From NCBI GenBank assembly GCA_946410085.1, contig CAMJZA010000020.1, forward strand, positions 1-52,841: a stretch of 52,841 nt of DNA, in the 5' to 3' direction. The notes beneath the pieces were generated by a model. That model was not told the origin of the DNA. It ran no database searches and saw only the letters and a list, made by a program, of their open reading frames with translations. Each line of letters opens with the position of its first letter. The stretch's first letter is position 1. This stretch comes from an uncultured Treponema sp. (GTDB lineage Bacteria > Spirochaetota > Spirochaetia > Treponematales > Treponemataceae). Positions 45,140 through 52,839 of the stretch are shown in pieces. A program made the translations under genes and the position numbers.

Positions 45140-45172
45140 GCCGCCGGTACATCGTGTTCCGGCGGCTTTTTT
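45140..45172 (+). terminator. Second, strong intrinsic terminator of V-ATPase operon
   Basis: GCCGCCGG / CCGGCGGC (8 bp, 11-nt loop) followed by six T residues. It ends 7 nt before the proposed ispG start codon. Confidence 0.85.
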
Positions 45173-45179
45173 GTGTAAA

Positions 45180-46289
45180 ATGACTATGTATAAGGAAAGC
45201 AGGACCGTCGAAATCGGCGGTCAGAACGGAATACGGAAAATTCTGGTCGGCGGGAAGAATCCCGTTACGATCCAGACGATGTGGAAAGACGGCATTGCCG
45301 ATGTTTCCGCCGACAGGGAAAAGCTTGCATCGATACTGCGGCAGATACAGACGCTCAAATCCCTCGGATGCGATATTATCCGCTTTGCCGTTCCTGATAT
45401 GGAAAGCGCAGACGGACTGTGTGCAATTGCGCAGGAGACGGATGTTCCGCTCGTTGCCGACATACACTTTGACTATCGCCTTGCGCTTGCCTGCCTTAAA
45501 GGGGCTGTCTCCGTCATACGGATAAACCCCGGCAATATCGGGAGCGGGGACCGTGTCAAGGCTGTCGTCGATGCCTGTGGGGAAAAGGGCGCCGCAATCC
45601 GCATCGGGGTCAACTCGGGCAGCCTGCCCAGGGACCTGGCGGATGCCGTGGAGGCGGGCAGCCTGTCGCGGGCAACGGCTCTGGCGCAGGCTGCCATGCG
45701 GGAGGCAGACGTATTTGACAGGCTCGCATTCAGGAATGTCGTCGTCAGCATGAAAAGCAGTGACGTGCAGGAGACGATCGAGGCGAATGAAGCCTTTGCC
45801 TGCCAGAGTGACATCCCGCTCCATATCGGCGTCACCGAAGCCGGTCCCCTTATTTCCGGGGTCGTCAAATCGACACTTGCGTTCAGTACGCTGCTCAGGG
45901 AAGGAATAGGTGCTACGATTCGGGTAAGCCTTTCTTCCAGCCCGGAAAACGAGGTGCTGGCCGGACGGGAAATACTCAGGGAGTGCGGCCTCCGTGCGGG
46001 GGGCGTTACCATCGTGAGCTGTCCCCGCTGCGGCAGGCTGGGATTTGACGTGCACGGTTTTGTGGACCGCTGGCAGGAAGAACTCTATGCAATCAAAAAG
46101 CCCCTCGTCGTTGCCGTCATGGGCTGTGTCGTCAACGGACCGGGTGAAGGCAAGCATGCGGATCTGGGAATAGCCGGGGGTGGCGGCAAGGTGATTCTTT
46201 TCAGGCACGGGCAGGTTATCCGTACCGTGGATGAAAAGGATGCAGACAACGAGTTCAGAAAGGAACTGGAAGGCCTGCTGAATGCATAG
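45180..46289 (+). CDS. ispG: IspG, HMBPP synthase (MEP pathway)
   Basis: 4-hydroxy-3-methylbut-2-enyl diphosphate synthase, 369 residues, an iron-sulfur enzyme of the non-mevalonate isoprenoid pathway. Conserved text includes NPVTIQTMWK, VPLVADIHFDYRLAL, IRINPGNIG, IRIGVNSGSL, and the cluster ligands in SCPRCGR and GCVVNGPGEGKHADLGIAGG. The start may be ATG 45180 or ATG 45186; neither has a Shine-Dalgarno sequence because the terminator of the previous operon lies immediately upstream. Its promoter is not evident. The last 19 bases are repeated 78 bp downstream. Confidence 0.95.
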   Translation: MTMYKESRTVEIGGQNGIRKILVGGKNPVTIQTMWKDGIADVSADREKLASILRQIQTLKSLGCDIIRFAVPDMESADGLCAIAQETDVPLVADIHFDYRLALACLKGAVSVIRINPGNIGSGDRVKAVVDACGEKGAAIRIGVNSGSLPRDLADAVEAGSLSRATALAQAAMREADVFDRLAFRNVVVSMKSSDVQETIEANEAFACQSDIPLHIGVTEAGPLISGVVKSTLAFSTLLREGIGATIRVSLSSSPENEVLAGREILRECGLRAGGVTIVSCPRCGRLGFDVHGFVDRWQEELYAIKKPLVVAVMGCVVNGPGEGKHADLGIAGGGGKVILFRHGQVIRTVDEKDADNEFRKELEGLLNA

Positions 46290-46366
46290 TGCCTGTTCCA
46301 ACGGGTCCGCGTCAGCAATGCGGGCTCATGCGCCGCATTGCGGTGTCAAGGCCTGCTGAATGCATA
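46270..46366. repeat. 19-bp direct repeat of the ispG 3' end with hairpin between
   Basis: AAGGCCTGCTGAATGCATA occurs at 46270-46288, including most of the ispG stop codon, and again at 46348-46366. The offset is 78 bp (26 codons), so the second copy is in the same frame and ends in its own stop (TAA). The 59 bp between copies holds a perfect 9-bp stem, GCAATGCGG / CCGCATTGC (46315-46341). It looks like a small duplication or inserted element. Confidence 0.85.
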
Positions 46367-46370
46367 AAAT

Positions 46371-46396
46371 AAGAGCCGGAGTTTCCCCCGGCTCTT
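46371..46396 (-). terminator. Intrinsic terminator, minus strand
   Basis: A perfect 9-bp stem AAGAGCCGG / CCGGCTCTT with an 8-nt loop. On the minus strand it is followed by ATTTTAT, so it likely ends transcripts coming from the DUF115 gene or the RNA candidate upstream of it. Confidence 0.65.
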
Positions 46397-46510
46397 AAAA
46401 TGAGAGGTAATACAATTTCCCTCGGGCGTCTGGATGTCAAAAATACGCCCGAAGGAAACTGTATAAGGTTGATGCTGACTAATGCTCTTACCCACTAATC
46501 AGTTTGGACC
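46371..46510 (-). ncRNA. Candidate structured RNA or 3'-UTR element
   Basis: Minus-strand RNA can form three hairpins: stem 1, CTGATTAGTG with CATTAGTCAG (10 bp, about 46502-46475); stem 2, 20 bp with arms at about 46465-46446 and 46430-46411 around a 15-nt loop; and the terminator at 46371-46396. On the plus strand stems 1 and 2 each have two A/C mismatches; on the minus strand all four become G-U wobbles, so complete pairing exists only in minus-strand RNA. A GATAAT -10-like box lies at 46530-46535 but no good -35 was found, so it may be cut from the DUF115 mRNA. No known RNA family was recognised. Confidence 0.45.
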
Positions 46511-46530
46511 TCAATCACAATCTAATTCTA

Positions 46531-48537
46531 TTATCGGGGTAAGCTTTGAAAACTTGAGAAAAATTCAACATAATCGGCACATGCTTTTTTGAGCTCCCGG
46601 TAGATGATGCGGCTATAGAAGAGGGATGAGAGCGTCTTGTCTTCCGGCAGGTCTTTCGTCAGTTCCTTGAGTTTCCGTTCCGTCGGGAAAACGAGGGCAG
46701 CGGCATCTTTTGTCTCCGATTGCATGATTGCACGGTCGATTTTGTCCAGTTCCGCAAAGACTTCCGGCGCTTTCAGGCGGTTTGCAATGGCCTTTTCGCA
46801 GAGCGTAATTCCTTTTGCAGCAAGGGACTGCATCTGCGCAAGGTCCTGCAGGAAGCCGGTAAGGACCGCATCAAAGCCGGGCGTACAGGGAGTGCTGCCG
46901 GGAGAACAGCTATTGACGCCGGGATTGCTGCCGGGGCTGTCGATGGCACTGTTTTTGTCGCCGGGTCCGTTGGAAGCACTGCTGTGCCCGCTGCCGCTGC
47001 CCGTGCTCTTCCCGGACCGTTCCTGCGCCGCAGCAAAGAATGCTGCCTTTCCTGCCGTCTGGTCTTCCCGCTCAAGGAACTGCTCCAGGGAATAGCTTTC
47101 TATCCCTGCAATCGCAAGGCTTTCCGTTGTAAGGCTGTAGGTCCTGACTCCCTGTTCCCCCGCAACGGCGCAGTTCTTTTCGAACCACCAGGAAAAGAGG
47201 GACATCTTTTTGTCGGAGAGGAGCTCATTTCCGTTGTAATCCCTGAGCATTACCGGATTGGCACTGAGCAGGGCTGCCGTACTCTGGCTTTCGGACGTAT
47301 AGAGGCGGCTTGAAATGCGGTGCTCCCGCTCTTCAAACTGCGATCCCCGGATGTGAGTCTGCCTGCCGGGAAAACCGAGGTCCATGCCCGCAAGAAATAT
47401 CTCGTGTGCACCGCAGAAGCGGGCAAAATCCCATGCCGTCGTCGCAACGCTTCCCCCTGCACCGAGCTTGCCCTTTGCCCCCAGCTTGCTTTCAAAATAC
47501 TGACCGGGCGGGTACATCGAGGAACAGAGGACCTTTTCCCGGCAGCTGAACCTGAATACCGAAGGCCAGGCGGCGACTTCGGTAATCAGGATGGAAGTGG
47601 GGGCAGAAAGGAACTCCAGGTGCATTGCGCACGCATACTGGGGGTCGACCAGCACGATGAAGTCCGGTTCCACCCCTGCTTCCAGGCAGGAGTGGAGGGC
47701 GGTATCTACACAGACAATGACGGCCCTCCGCTTCAGCTCTGCCAGTTCAGGCAGGACACGGCCCAGGCTCGGCCCTGCCGCAAGCACGACAAAGGGAAGC
47801 CCTGCACCCAGTCCTGCATACTTACAAATCCCGTCAAGGAGGTCCAGCTGACGGATATTCCGGCAGGTATTGGAAAGCCAGAGGCGGGCAAACTTTTCGA
47901 GGGTCGCCGTGTTTGTTTCGTCTTTCCGCTTTTCCTGTGCAATCAGGAGGCGGAGGGCCTTGAAATACTCGGCGGAATGTGCCCCCTGGGCAGGCACGGA
48001 AAACAGACAGGCCTTCTTGAGGTCATACTGGCGCAGGACGCCTGCCGCGCTGTCAGTGTCGGCGGCGATCAGCAGGGTCAATGCCGTATGGGTCAGGACC
48101 GGCGTCCAGTCCAGGACAGCAAAGGCCTGCAAGATATAGTCAGCCCGTTCTTCGATGATGATGAGGGGAACGGAAGCATATTTCCAGCAAAAGGCAATCG
48201 GGGCGTAGCCGAGTCCGCAGGAAAAGAAGATGGCAGACTGCATTTCATCTGCCTTGAACGAGGCGATCTGCTGGTCGGCTTCACGCTCGGGATTGTACTT
48301 GGAGTGGAGCATGGCAGTGTTTTCCGACGCCGTCGGACTGCCGTTTTTTGCCGTCTCGATGCGGTAGGGCAGGGGGGCTGCCTGTGCTTCAGCCTGTGGC
48401 TCTCCCGCAGATGTGCCTCCTGCCGCCCCTGCCTCAATACAGCCGGCAAAGGATTCGATCGTATCCTGCAGCATATCGGCAAGGGCCGGAAAGCGCTCCC
48501 GAAAGAGGCGTATGTTCTTATTCCAGATAGAGTTCAA
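46531..48537 (-). CDS. DUF115 / Maf-like motility-associated glycosyltransferase family protein
   Basis: 668 residues. The DUF115 core is visible: FVVLAAGPSLGRVLPEL, VIVCVDTALHSCLEAGVEPDFIVLVDPQ, and AHEIFLAGMDLGFPGRQTHIRGSQFEE. Relatives (Maf proteins) modify flagellins with nonulosonic acids; others resemble MptE. A Ser/Gly/Pro-rich insertion (about 46870-47020 of the window) separates the core from a helical C-terminal part. The N-terminal region (1-130) is a typical variable domain. The start overlaps the PBP gene by 20 nt. The specific activity is not certain. Confidence 0.85.
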   Translation of the reverse strand: MNSIWNKNIRLFRERFPALADMLQDTIESFAGCIEAGAAGGTSAGEPQAEAQAAPLPYRIETAKNGSPTASENTAMLHSKYNPEREADQQIASFKADEMQSAIFFSCGLGYAPIAFCWKYASVPLIIIEERADYILQAFAVLDWTPVLTHTALTLLIAADTDSAAGVLRQYDLKKACLFSVPAQGAHSAEYFKALRLLIAQEKRKDETNTATLEKFARLWLSNTCRNIRQLDLLDGICKYAGLGAGLPFVVLAAGPSLGRVLPELAELKRRAVIVCVDTALHSCLEAGVEPDFIVLVDPQYACAMHLEFLSAPTSILITEVAAWPSVFRFSCREKVLCSSMYPPGQYFESKLGAKGKLGAGGSVATTAWDFARFCGAHEIFLAGMDLGFPGRQTHIRGSQFEEREHRISSRLYTSESQSTAALLSANPVMLRDYNGNELLSDKKMSLFSWWFEKNCAVAGEQGVRTYSLTTESLAIAGIESYSLEQFLEREDQTAGKAAFFAAAQERSGKSTGSGSGHSSASNGPGDKNSAIDSPGSNPGVNSCSPGSTPCTPGFDAVLTGFLQDLAQMQSLAAKGITLCEKAIANRLKAPEVFAELDKIDRAIMQSETKDAAALVFPTERKLKELTKDLPEDKTLSSLFYSRIIYRELKKACADYVEFFSSFQSLPR

Positions 48538-50398
48538 TCGTCATTCCCTCCGTGACGGGCGTTCCTTCCGGCGGGTACTGGGAGACAACCCAGCCCTCGC
48601 CGTTTATCTGGTAGTTTATGGCCGGATCATCAAGGAGGGGCAGCAGGTCCCGCTTGGGGCGGCCGATGAATGACGGCACGGCATCCTGTACGACGAGTGC
48701 AGGATTTCCCACGATGGAAACGGTTCCCGAGTGCTCCACGCCCACGGCTCCCTGCCGGTTCATGCCCAGATGGTCTATGATTTCGTCAGCGGCGAGGGCG
48801 ATGACCGGGGCGACGATGCGGCCCGCATAGGTCTCTCCCTTTGCCTTTTCGATGACGATGTACAGGATGATTTCCGGGTTTTCAACGGGGAAAATTGCGA
48901 GGCAGTTGGAAACAAAGTCCGTTTCGCTGTAGCCGCCGTTTACCGGGTCTGCCATCTGGGCAGTTCCCGTCTTGACGCCGATCGAGATGTCCCCGAGGTT
49001 TGCCCGGTGACCGGTTCCGCTCTGTGCCGTCGTTTCCATGCAGCTCAGGATGTACTTTGCCGTCGATGTCTGAATGACCCGGTCTCCGTATTCGGGCGTC
49101 AGCGTATACTTTGCATTCCCGTTCTTGTCCGTAATTTTAGAGATAACCGTCGGCTTTACGCTGATGCCGCCGTTTGCGATGACGGAAGCCGCCTGTACCA
49201 TCTGAAGGGCATTGACGCTCAGCTCCTGTCCGATGGACATCGTCGGCTTGGTCCGCGCCGACCAGTACCTGTCAGTCTCGTCCTTGACCTGGCCCGTTGC
49301 CTCTGCCGGCAGTTCAATGCCCGTCCGCGTTCCGAAGCCGAACTTGTGTATGTAGGCCAGGAAGGTTTTCGTGTCAAGCAGGTCGCTCATCTGGGCAAGG
49401 GCGTCATTGCAGGAGTACTTGAGGGCGTCCCTGACGTTTACCCAGCCGTGATGCTCAAGGCAGTTTATCCTGATGAGTTCGCCGAGATTCGTTTCCCGCT
49501 CGTAAATGCCGTCGCAGAGGAAAATCGTGTCCGCATCCAGTTTTCCGCTGTCCAGGTATGCTGCAGACGTGAAAATCTTAAAGACCGAACCCGGCTCGTA
49601 GGCGGCCATTGCCGGACGGTCAATTTTTTCCTCCGTTTCTGCGGAACTGTAGTCGTTGAGGTTTGCGGACGGCAGGCTTATGTAGGAGAGAATGCCGCCC
49701 GTCCTGGCGTCGGAAGCAATCAGCATCATGCATTCAGCCTGCGTTGTCCGCATCGTGTCCTTGGCGATTTTTTCAAGCTTGTGCTGCAGGTCCGCATCAA
49801 TCGTCAGGTACACGTTGTCGCCGAAGAGGTCTCCTGCCGCAATATCAGTCACCATGGGGGAAAGGACATTCTGCTGCGAGTACTCAATGCCGCTCAGGCC
49901 CTTGCCGTCATCGCCCATGTAGCCGATCAGCTGGCTGGCAAGGTCATTTTCGGGATACACACGGCCGGGAATCCGGTCAAAGCGGGAGAATGAGAGGTAG
50001 CCGTCATTCTGCAGCAGTGCATAGAGTTCCTCGTACTCTTCCTGGGAAAGCTTCTTTTTCAGGTACATGAAGCTGGAACTCTTGTTCTTCATGATGCTGT
50101 TGTAGATGTCTTCGGCATCAAGGTTCAGCAGGGAAGAAATCTCAAAGGCGAAGGTACTCACTTCGTCGGTCTTTATAGCTTTCGGCGTGATTCCGTAGTG
50201 ATAGAAATTCGTCTGGACGGCGAGGGGTTTTCCGTTCCGGTCCACGATGGAACCGCGCTCGACGGTCGGCGTCTTGACGGGGAGCCTGCTCTGCTCCTGA
50301 AAGGCAAGCTTTGCATAGGCGAAATAGATGTAGGTGACGACCAGCAGCAGGAGGAGGGCTGTCACGAACAGGCGGTTCTTATTAAAGAAGCTGTTCAT
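48518..50398 (-). CDS. Penicillin-binding protein (class B transpeptidase, FtsI-like) with PASTA domain
   Basis: 626-residue class B PBP that cross-links peptidoglycan. It has one N-terminal membrane helix (about 10-28), the PBP dimer domain (PTVERGSIVDRNGKPLA), and a transpeptidase domain with SxxK at 271-274 (SVFK), SCN at 329-331 and KTG at 476-478. A single PASTA domain lies at about 565-626. All catalytic motifs are intact. It overlaps lepB by 4 nt and the DUF115 gene by 20 nt. Whether it is the divisome FtsI or the elongasome/other class B enzyme cannot be decided from motifs; it is not in a dcw cluster here. Confidence 0.93.
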   Translation of the reverse strand: MNSFFNKNRLFVTALLLLLVVTYIYFAYAKLAFQEQSRLPVKTPTVERGSIVDRNGKPLAVQTNFYHYGITPKAIKTDEVSTFAFEISSLLNLDAEDIYNSIMKNKSSSFMYLKKKLSQEEYEELYALLQNDGYLSFSRFDRIPGRVYPENDLASQLIGYMGDDGKGLSGIEYSQQNVLSPMVTDIAAGDLFGDNVYLTIDADLQHKLEKIAKDTMRTTQAECMMLIASDARTGGILSYISLPSANLNDYSSAETEEKIDRPAMAAYEPGSVFKIFTSAAYLDSGKLDADTIFLCDGIYERETNLGELIRINCLEHHGWVNVRDALKYSCNDALAQMSDLLDTKTFLAYIHKFGFGTRTGIELPAEATGQVKDETDRYWSARTKPTMSIGQELSVNALQMVQAASVIANGGISVKPTVISKITDKNGNAKYTLTPEYGDRVIQTSTAKYILSCMETTAQSGTGHRANLGDISIGVKTGTAQMADPVNGGYSETDFVSNCLAIFPVENPEIILYIVIEKAKGETYAGRIVAPVIALAADEIIDHLGMNRQGAVGVEHSGTVSIVGNPALVVQDAVPSFIGRPKRDLLPLLDDPAINYQINGEGWVVSQYPPEGTPVTEGMTIELYLE

Positions 50399-50928
50399 CG
50401 GGCTGCCTTCTTCTGGCCGGCTTGCTTTGGCGGAACTGCCCGGGCGAGGATATTGTACAGCGGTATGAAGCCGTAGTCTCTGGAATCGATTGAGGCGTCA
50501 GGATTGTCACCGACGGCAAGAATCATGCCGTCCGGTACCTGGCCTGCCAAGGCCATGTTTTCGTACTGCGCCTCCGAGAGAGGAAATCGTTGCCCATTCA
50601 CGGCTAGAGTATATCCTATATTATAAGAATAATCCAGAGGAGCCGCGGCGACGGCAATGCAGCGTTTTATCACGAGTTTTCCCTCGTGCAGGTATATGAC
50701 GATGTCTCCGGCTTCCGGTTCCTGCCAGCTGCAGAGGACGGAATCCCCGAAGGGCTTGACAAGACCATAGGCAAGCTTGTTGATGAGTACGGCATCTCCG
50801 TCCCGGAATGTCGGTTCCATGGAACTTCCCCTGATGTGTACGATGTCGAGTACAAAGAGCTTCAGGAGTACGCCGAGACAGATTCCCAGCACAAGACTCT
50901 TCATGACTGACGGTATTTTGCGTTTCAC
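50395..50928 (-). CDS. lepB: Signal peptidase I
   Basis: 177-residue leader peptidase that releases exported proteins. One N-terminal membrane helix, then HIRGSSMEPT with catalytic Ser36, LVIKRCIAV with Lys88, and GDNPDASIDSRDYG, the family box that ends the active-site fold. The start is GTG at 50928; GAGAG lies 5 nt upstream. First gene of lepB-pbp-DUF115. Its promoter lies so close that the 5' leader is only a few bases. Confidence 0.93.
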   Translation of the reverse strand: MKRKIPSVMKSLVLGICLGVLLKLFVLDIVHIRGSSMEPTFRDGDAVLINKLAYGLVKPFGDSVLCSWQEPEAGDIVIYLHEGKLVIKRCIAVAAAPLDYSYNIGYTLAVNGQRFPLSEAQYENMALAGQVPDGMILAVGDNPDASIDSRDYGFIPLYNILARAVPPKQAGQKKAAR

Positions 50929-50937
50929 GATTCTCTC

Positions 50938-50966
50938 ATTCTAATATCGGCATTGGATTCTGTCGA
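50938..50966 (-). promoter_or_regulatory. lepB operon promoter, short or no leader
   Basis: On the minus strand TCGACA (50966-50961), 17-bp spacer, TAGAAT (50943-50938), each one mismatch from consensus. The -10 ends 9 nt before the GTG start codon. A weaker divergent plus-strand pair (TTGCGT-N18-TAATAT, 50918-50947) may serve the M23 gene. Confidence 0.65.
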
Positions 50967-50976
50967 TAGAGAAAGC

Positions 50977-52173
50977 ATGGAAGTAATAACCTATATTTCA
51001 AAAAGTCCCAGTCAGAACACTCAAAAAGAGCGCCTGAAGCGGCCGTTTTTCCTAAAATTCCTGAAGGAACGCCGTTTTTCCGGCCAGCAGGCATTCCATG
51101 CAGAAAGCTACAGCTTCCGTTCTGCGGATGCCGGCCGTAACCGCAGCCGGGCTCCTGCTTCCCGGGACCGGAAGAAGATCCTGCGCCTTTCCATCCTGGC
51201 GACAGCCTGCGTCATCCTCTATATTGCCTTTTCACTCCTGTTTTCACACATTGCTAAGGCCTATGACGGCAGGGTCAGGACCGTTGACTTCGGCGACACG
51301 CAGATACAGGAGAGCGTCTCCCTCGATAAGGACGGTTTTGACGTTTCCCTGTCCGACGAGGCCTTCTATGACAGCGAGGGCAACATCGTCTCGTCTTCCG
51401 GTGAGATGGGGGCCGTCATGTCCGAATACGTCTATAAGGAGCCGGTTTCCTTTACCGAATATACGGTGAAGGCGGGGGACAGCATCAGCGTCATCAGCCG
51501 GAATGCCGGCCTTTCCAACATTTCCACGCTCATCGCCGTCAACGGCATTGCCAATGTCCGCTACCTGCGCGAGGGGCAAAAGCTGAAAATCCCGTCCATG
51601 GACGGCCTGATCCACCGGGTTGCCGCCGGTGAGACCGTGGAAGGCCTGAGCGTCAGGTACCACACGGCCGTGGAAGACATCCTCGACGTGAACGACCTTG
51701 ACAGTTATGCCCTGACCCTCGGACAGGAGCTCTTTATCCCCGGTGCCAGAATGGACAGCACGTCGCTTCAGCGGGCGATGGGCGAACAGTTTGCCTGGCC
51801 CATTACGGCTTCGTACCGCATTACGTCCCGCTTTGGAGCGCGGAAAGATCCCATTACCGGCGCTGACTCCTACCATACGGGCATTGATTTGGCCTGTCCG
51901 ACGGGGACGGCGGTCAGGGCTTCGATGAGCGGAACGATTGCAAAGGCAGGCTGGTCCAATGTATTCGGAAACTACGTCATCATCCAGCATATTGACGGCT
52001 ACCAGACCCTCTACGGTCACCTGAGCAAGATAAAGACTAAAAAAGGCGCTTTCGTGAATCAGGGCGATTTGATCGGCCTTGTCGGGAACACGGGATACTC
52101 CACTGGTCCCCACCTGCACTTTACCGTGTACAAGAACGGCAAGCTGGTCAACCCTGCAACCTTGCTGAAGTAA
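50977..52173 (+). CDS. LysM-M23 peptidase, envelope-anchored
   Basis: 398-residue cell-wall hydrolase of the M23 family. A long basic cytoplasmic N-terminus (1-68) precedes one membrane helix (about 70-92). Two LysM domains (about 162-206 and 212-256) bind peptidoglycan; the M23 domain (about 280-398) has HxxxD at 300-304 and HLH at 379-381, so it is probably an active endopeptidase. ATG 50977 is used; a TTG at 50953 is possible. The ribosome site is weak (AGAG). It is divergent from lepB. Confidence 0.92.
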   Translation: MEVITYISKSPSQNTQKERLKRPFFLKFLKERRFSGQQAFHAESYSFRSADAGRNRSRAPASRDRKKILRLSILATACVILYIAFSLLFSHIAKAYDGRVRTVDFGDTQIQESVSLDKDGFDVSLSDEAFYDSEGNIVSSSGEMGAVMSEYVYKEPVSFTEYTVKAGDSISVISRNAGLSNISTLIAVNGIANVRYLREGQKLKIPSMDGLIHRVAAGETVEGLSVRYHTAVEDILDVNDLDSYALTLGQELFIPGARMDSTSLQRAMGEQFAWPITASYRITSRFGARKDPITGADSYHTGIDLACPTGTAVRASMSGTIAKAGWSNVFGNYVIIQHIDGYQTLYGHLSKIKTKKGAFVNQGDLIGLVGNTGYSTGPHLHFTVYKNGKLVNPATLLK

Positions 52174-52210
52174 GGCGGCCCCGGGCAGTTAGCCCGGCAG
52201 GTCCACAAAT

Positions 52211-52244
52211 AAAAAAAACTCCTTGCAATGCAAGGAGTTTTTTT
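52211..52244. terminator. Bidirectional intrinsic terminator
   Basis: AACTCCTTGC / GCAAGGAGTT with a 3-nt loop, flanked by eight A on the left and T on the right. It serves the M23 gene on the plus strand and ssrA on the minus strand. Confidence 0.9.
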
Positions 52245-52245
52245 G

Positions 52246-52603
52246 TGGAAGTGGGGAGAATCGAACTCCCGTCCAAATAAGTTAACCAGATGCCTCTACA
52301 GGTTTATTGAAGCGAGGTAGTTGTCGGGAAACGGTCGCGGCTTCAAAGGCATCGTCTCCGTATTCCGGTAAATCTCCCCTGCAAATCCCGGACAAGATAC
52401 AGGGAAAGTTCCTGTTGTCTACAGAGCACCTCCCCGCTAGGAACAGCGCAGAAAGGGCTCCGTGTTATCGCTGCTTACGCAGCGAGAGCAAACTGCTCAT
52501 CTTCAACAGATTCGTCAGTTATTGTTTCCGTCTGATCAGAGGTCAAACGCAACCTCACCTGCAGCATAAGATTACTCTTACCTGTCGAAACCGGAACACT
52601 CCC
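52246..52603 (-). ncRNA. ssrA: Transfer-messenger RNA (ssrA)
   Basis: tmRNA rescues stalled ribosomes and tags incomplete proteins. The 5' end GGGAGTGTTCCGGTTTCGAC pairs its first seven bases with CACTTCC at the 3' end, and the T arm is GGGAG-TTCGATT-CTCCC. The tag frame ends DESVEDEQFALAA with stop TAA at 52475-52477; the stop codon sits in the GTAA loop of a TCGCTGC/GCAGCGA hairpin. The resume codon is probably ACT (52517-52519), giving TDESVEDEQFALAA. CCA is not fully encoded. It is 358 nt long. Confidence 0.92.
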
Positions 52604-52619
52604 AATTTCTTCTATATCC

Positions 52620-52647
52620 ATTATCTGCAAAAAAAGATATTTGTCAA
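52620..52647 (-). promoter_or_regulatory. ssrA promoter
   Basis: Minus strand TTGACA (52647-52642), 16-bp spacer, GATAAT (52625-52620). The predicted start lies about 10 nt before the mature 5' end, leaving a short leader for RNase P. Confidence 0.8.
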
Positions 52648-52686
52648 GGGAAAAAAAAGAAATGTCGGGGAAGGGGACTGGTAATC

Positions 52687-52759
<73 letters not shown>

Positions 52760-52766
52760 AAGCACG

Positions 52767-52839
52767 TGGACGATGACGGGATCGAACCGCCGACAACCTG
52801 GGTGTAAACCAGGTGCTCTCCCAGCTGAGCTAATCGTCC
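52767..52839 (-). tRNA. tRNA-Val (anticodon TAC)
   Basis: 73 nt cloverleaf. The anticodon loop TTTACAC (anticodon TAC) is closed by CCTGG/CCAGG. T arm GGCGG-TTCGATC-CCGTC, acceptor GGACGAT paired with ATCGTCC. CCA is not encoded. It lies 7 bp upstream of tRNA-Pro, suggesting one precursor transcript. Confidence 0.94.

Noticed and set aside
46371-46510. Riboswitch in the ispG 3' region on the plus strand
   Set aside because: On the plus strand both stems contain A/C mismatches and no gene follows downstream on that strand; the minus-strand reading is complete.
47320-48555. 411-residue plus-strand frame opposite the DUF115 gene
   Set aside because: No family features; the opposite strand has clear DUF115 motifs and operon coupling to the PBP gene.
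48731-49993. 420-residue plus-strand frame opposite the PBP gene
   Set aside because: The minus-strand PBP has all three transpeptidase motifs; the plus frame has no start signal or motif.
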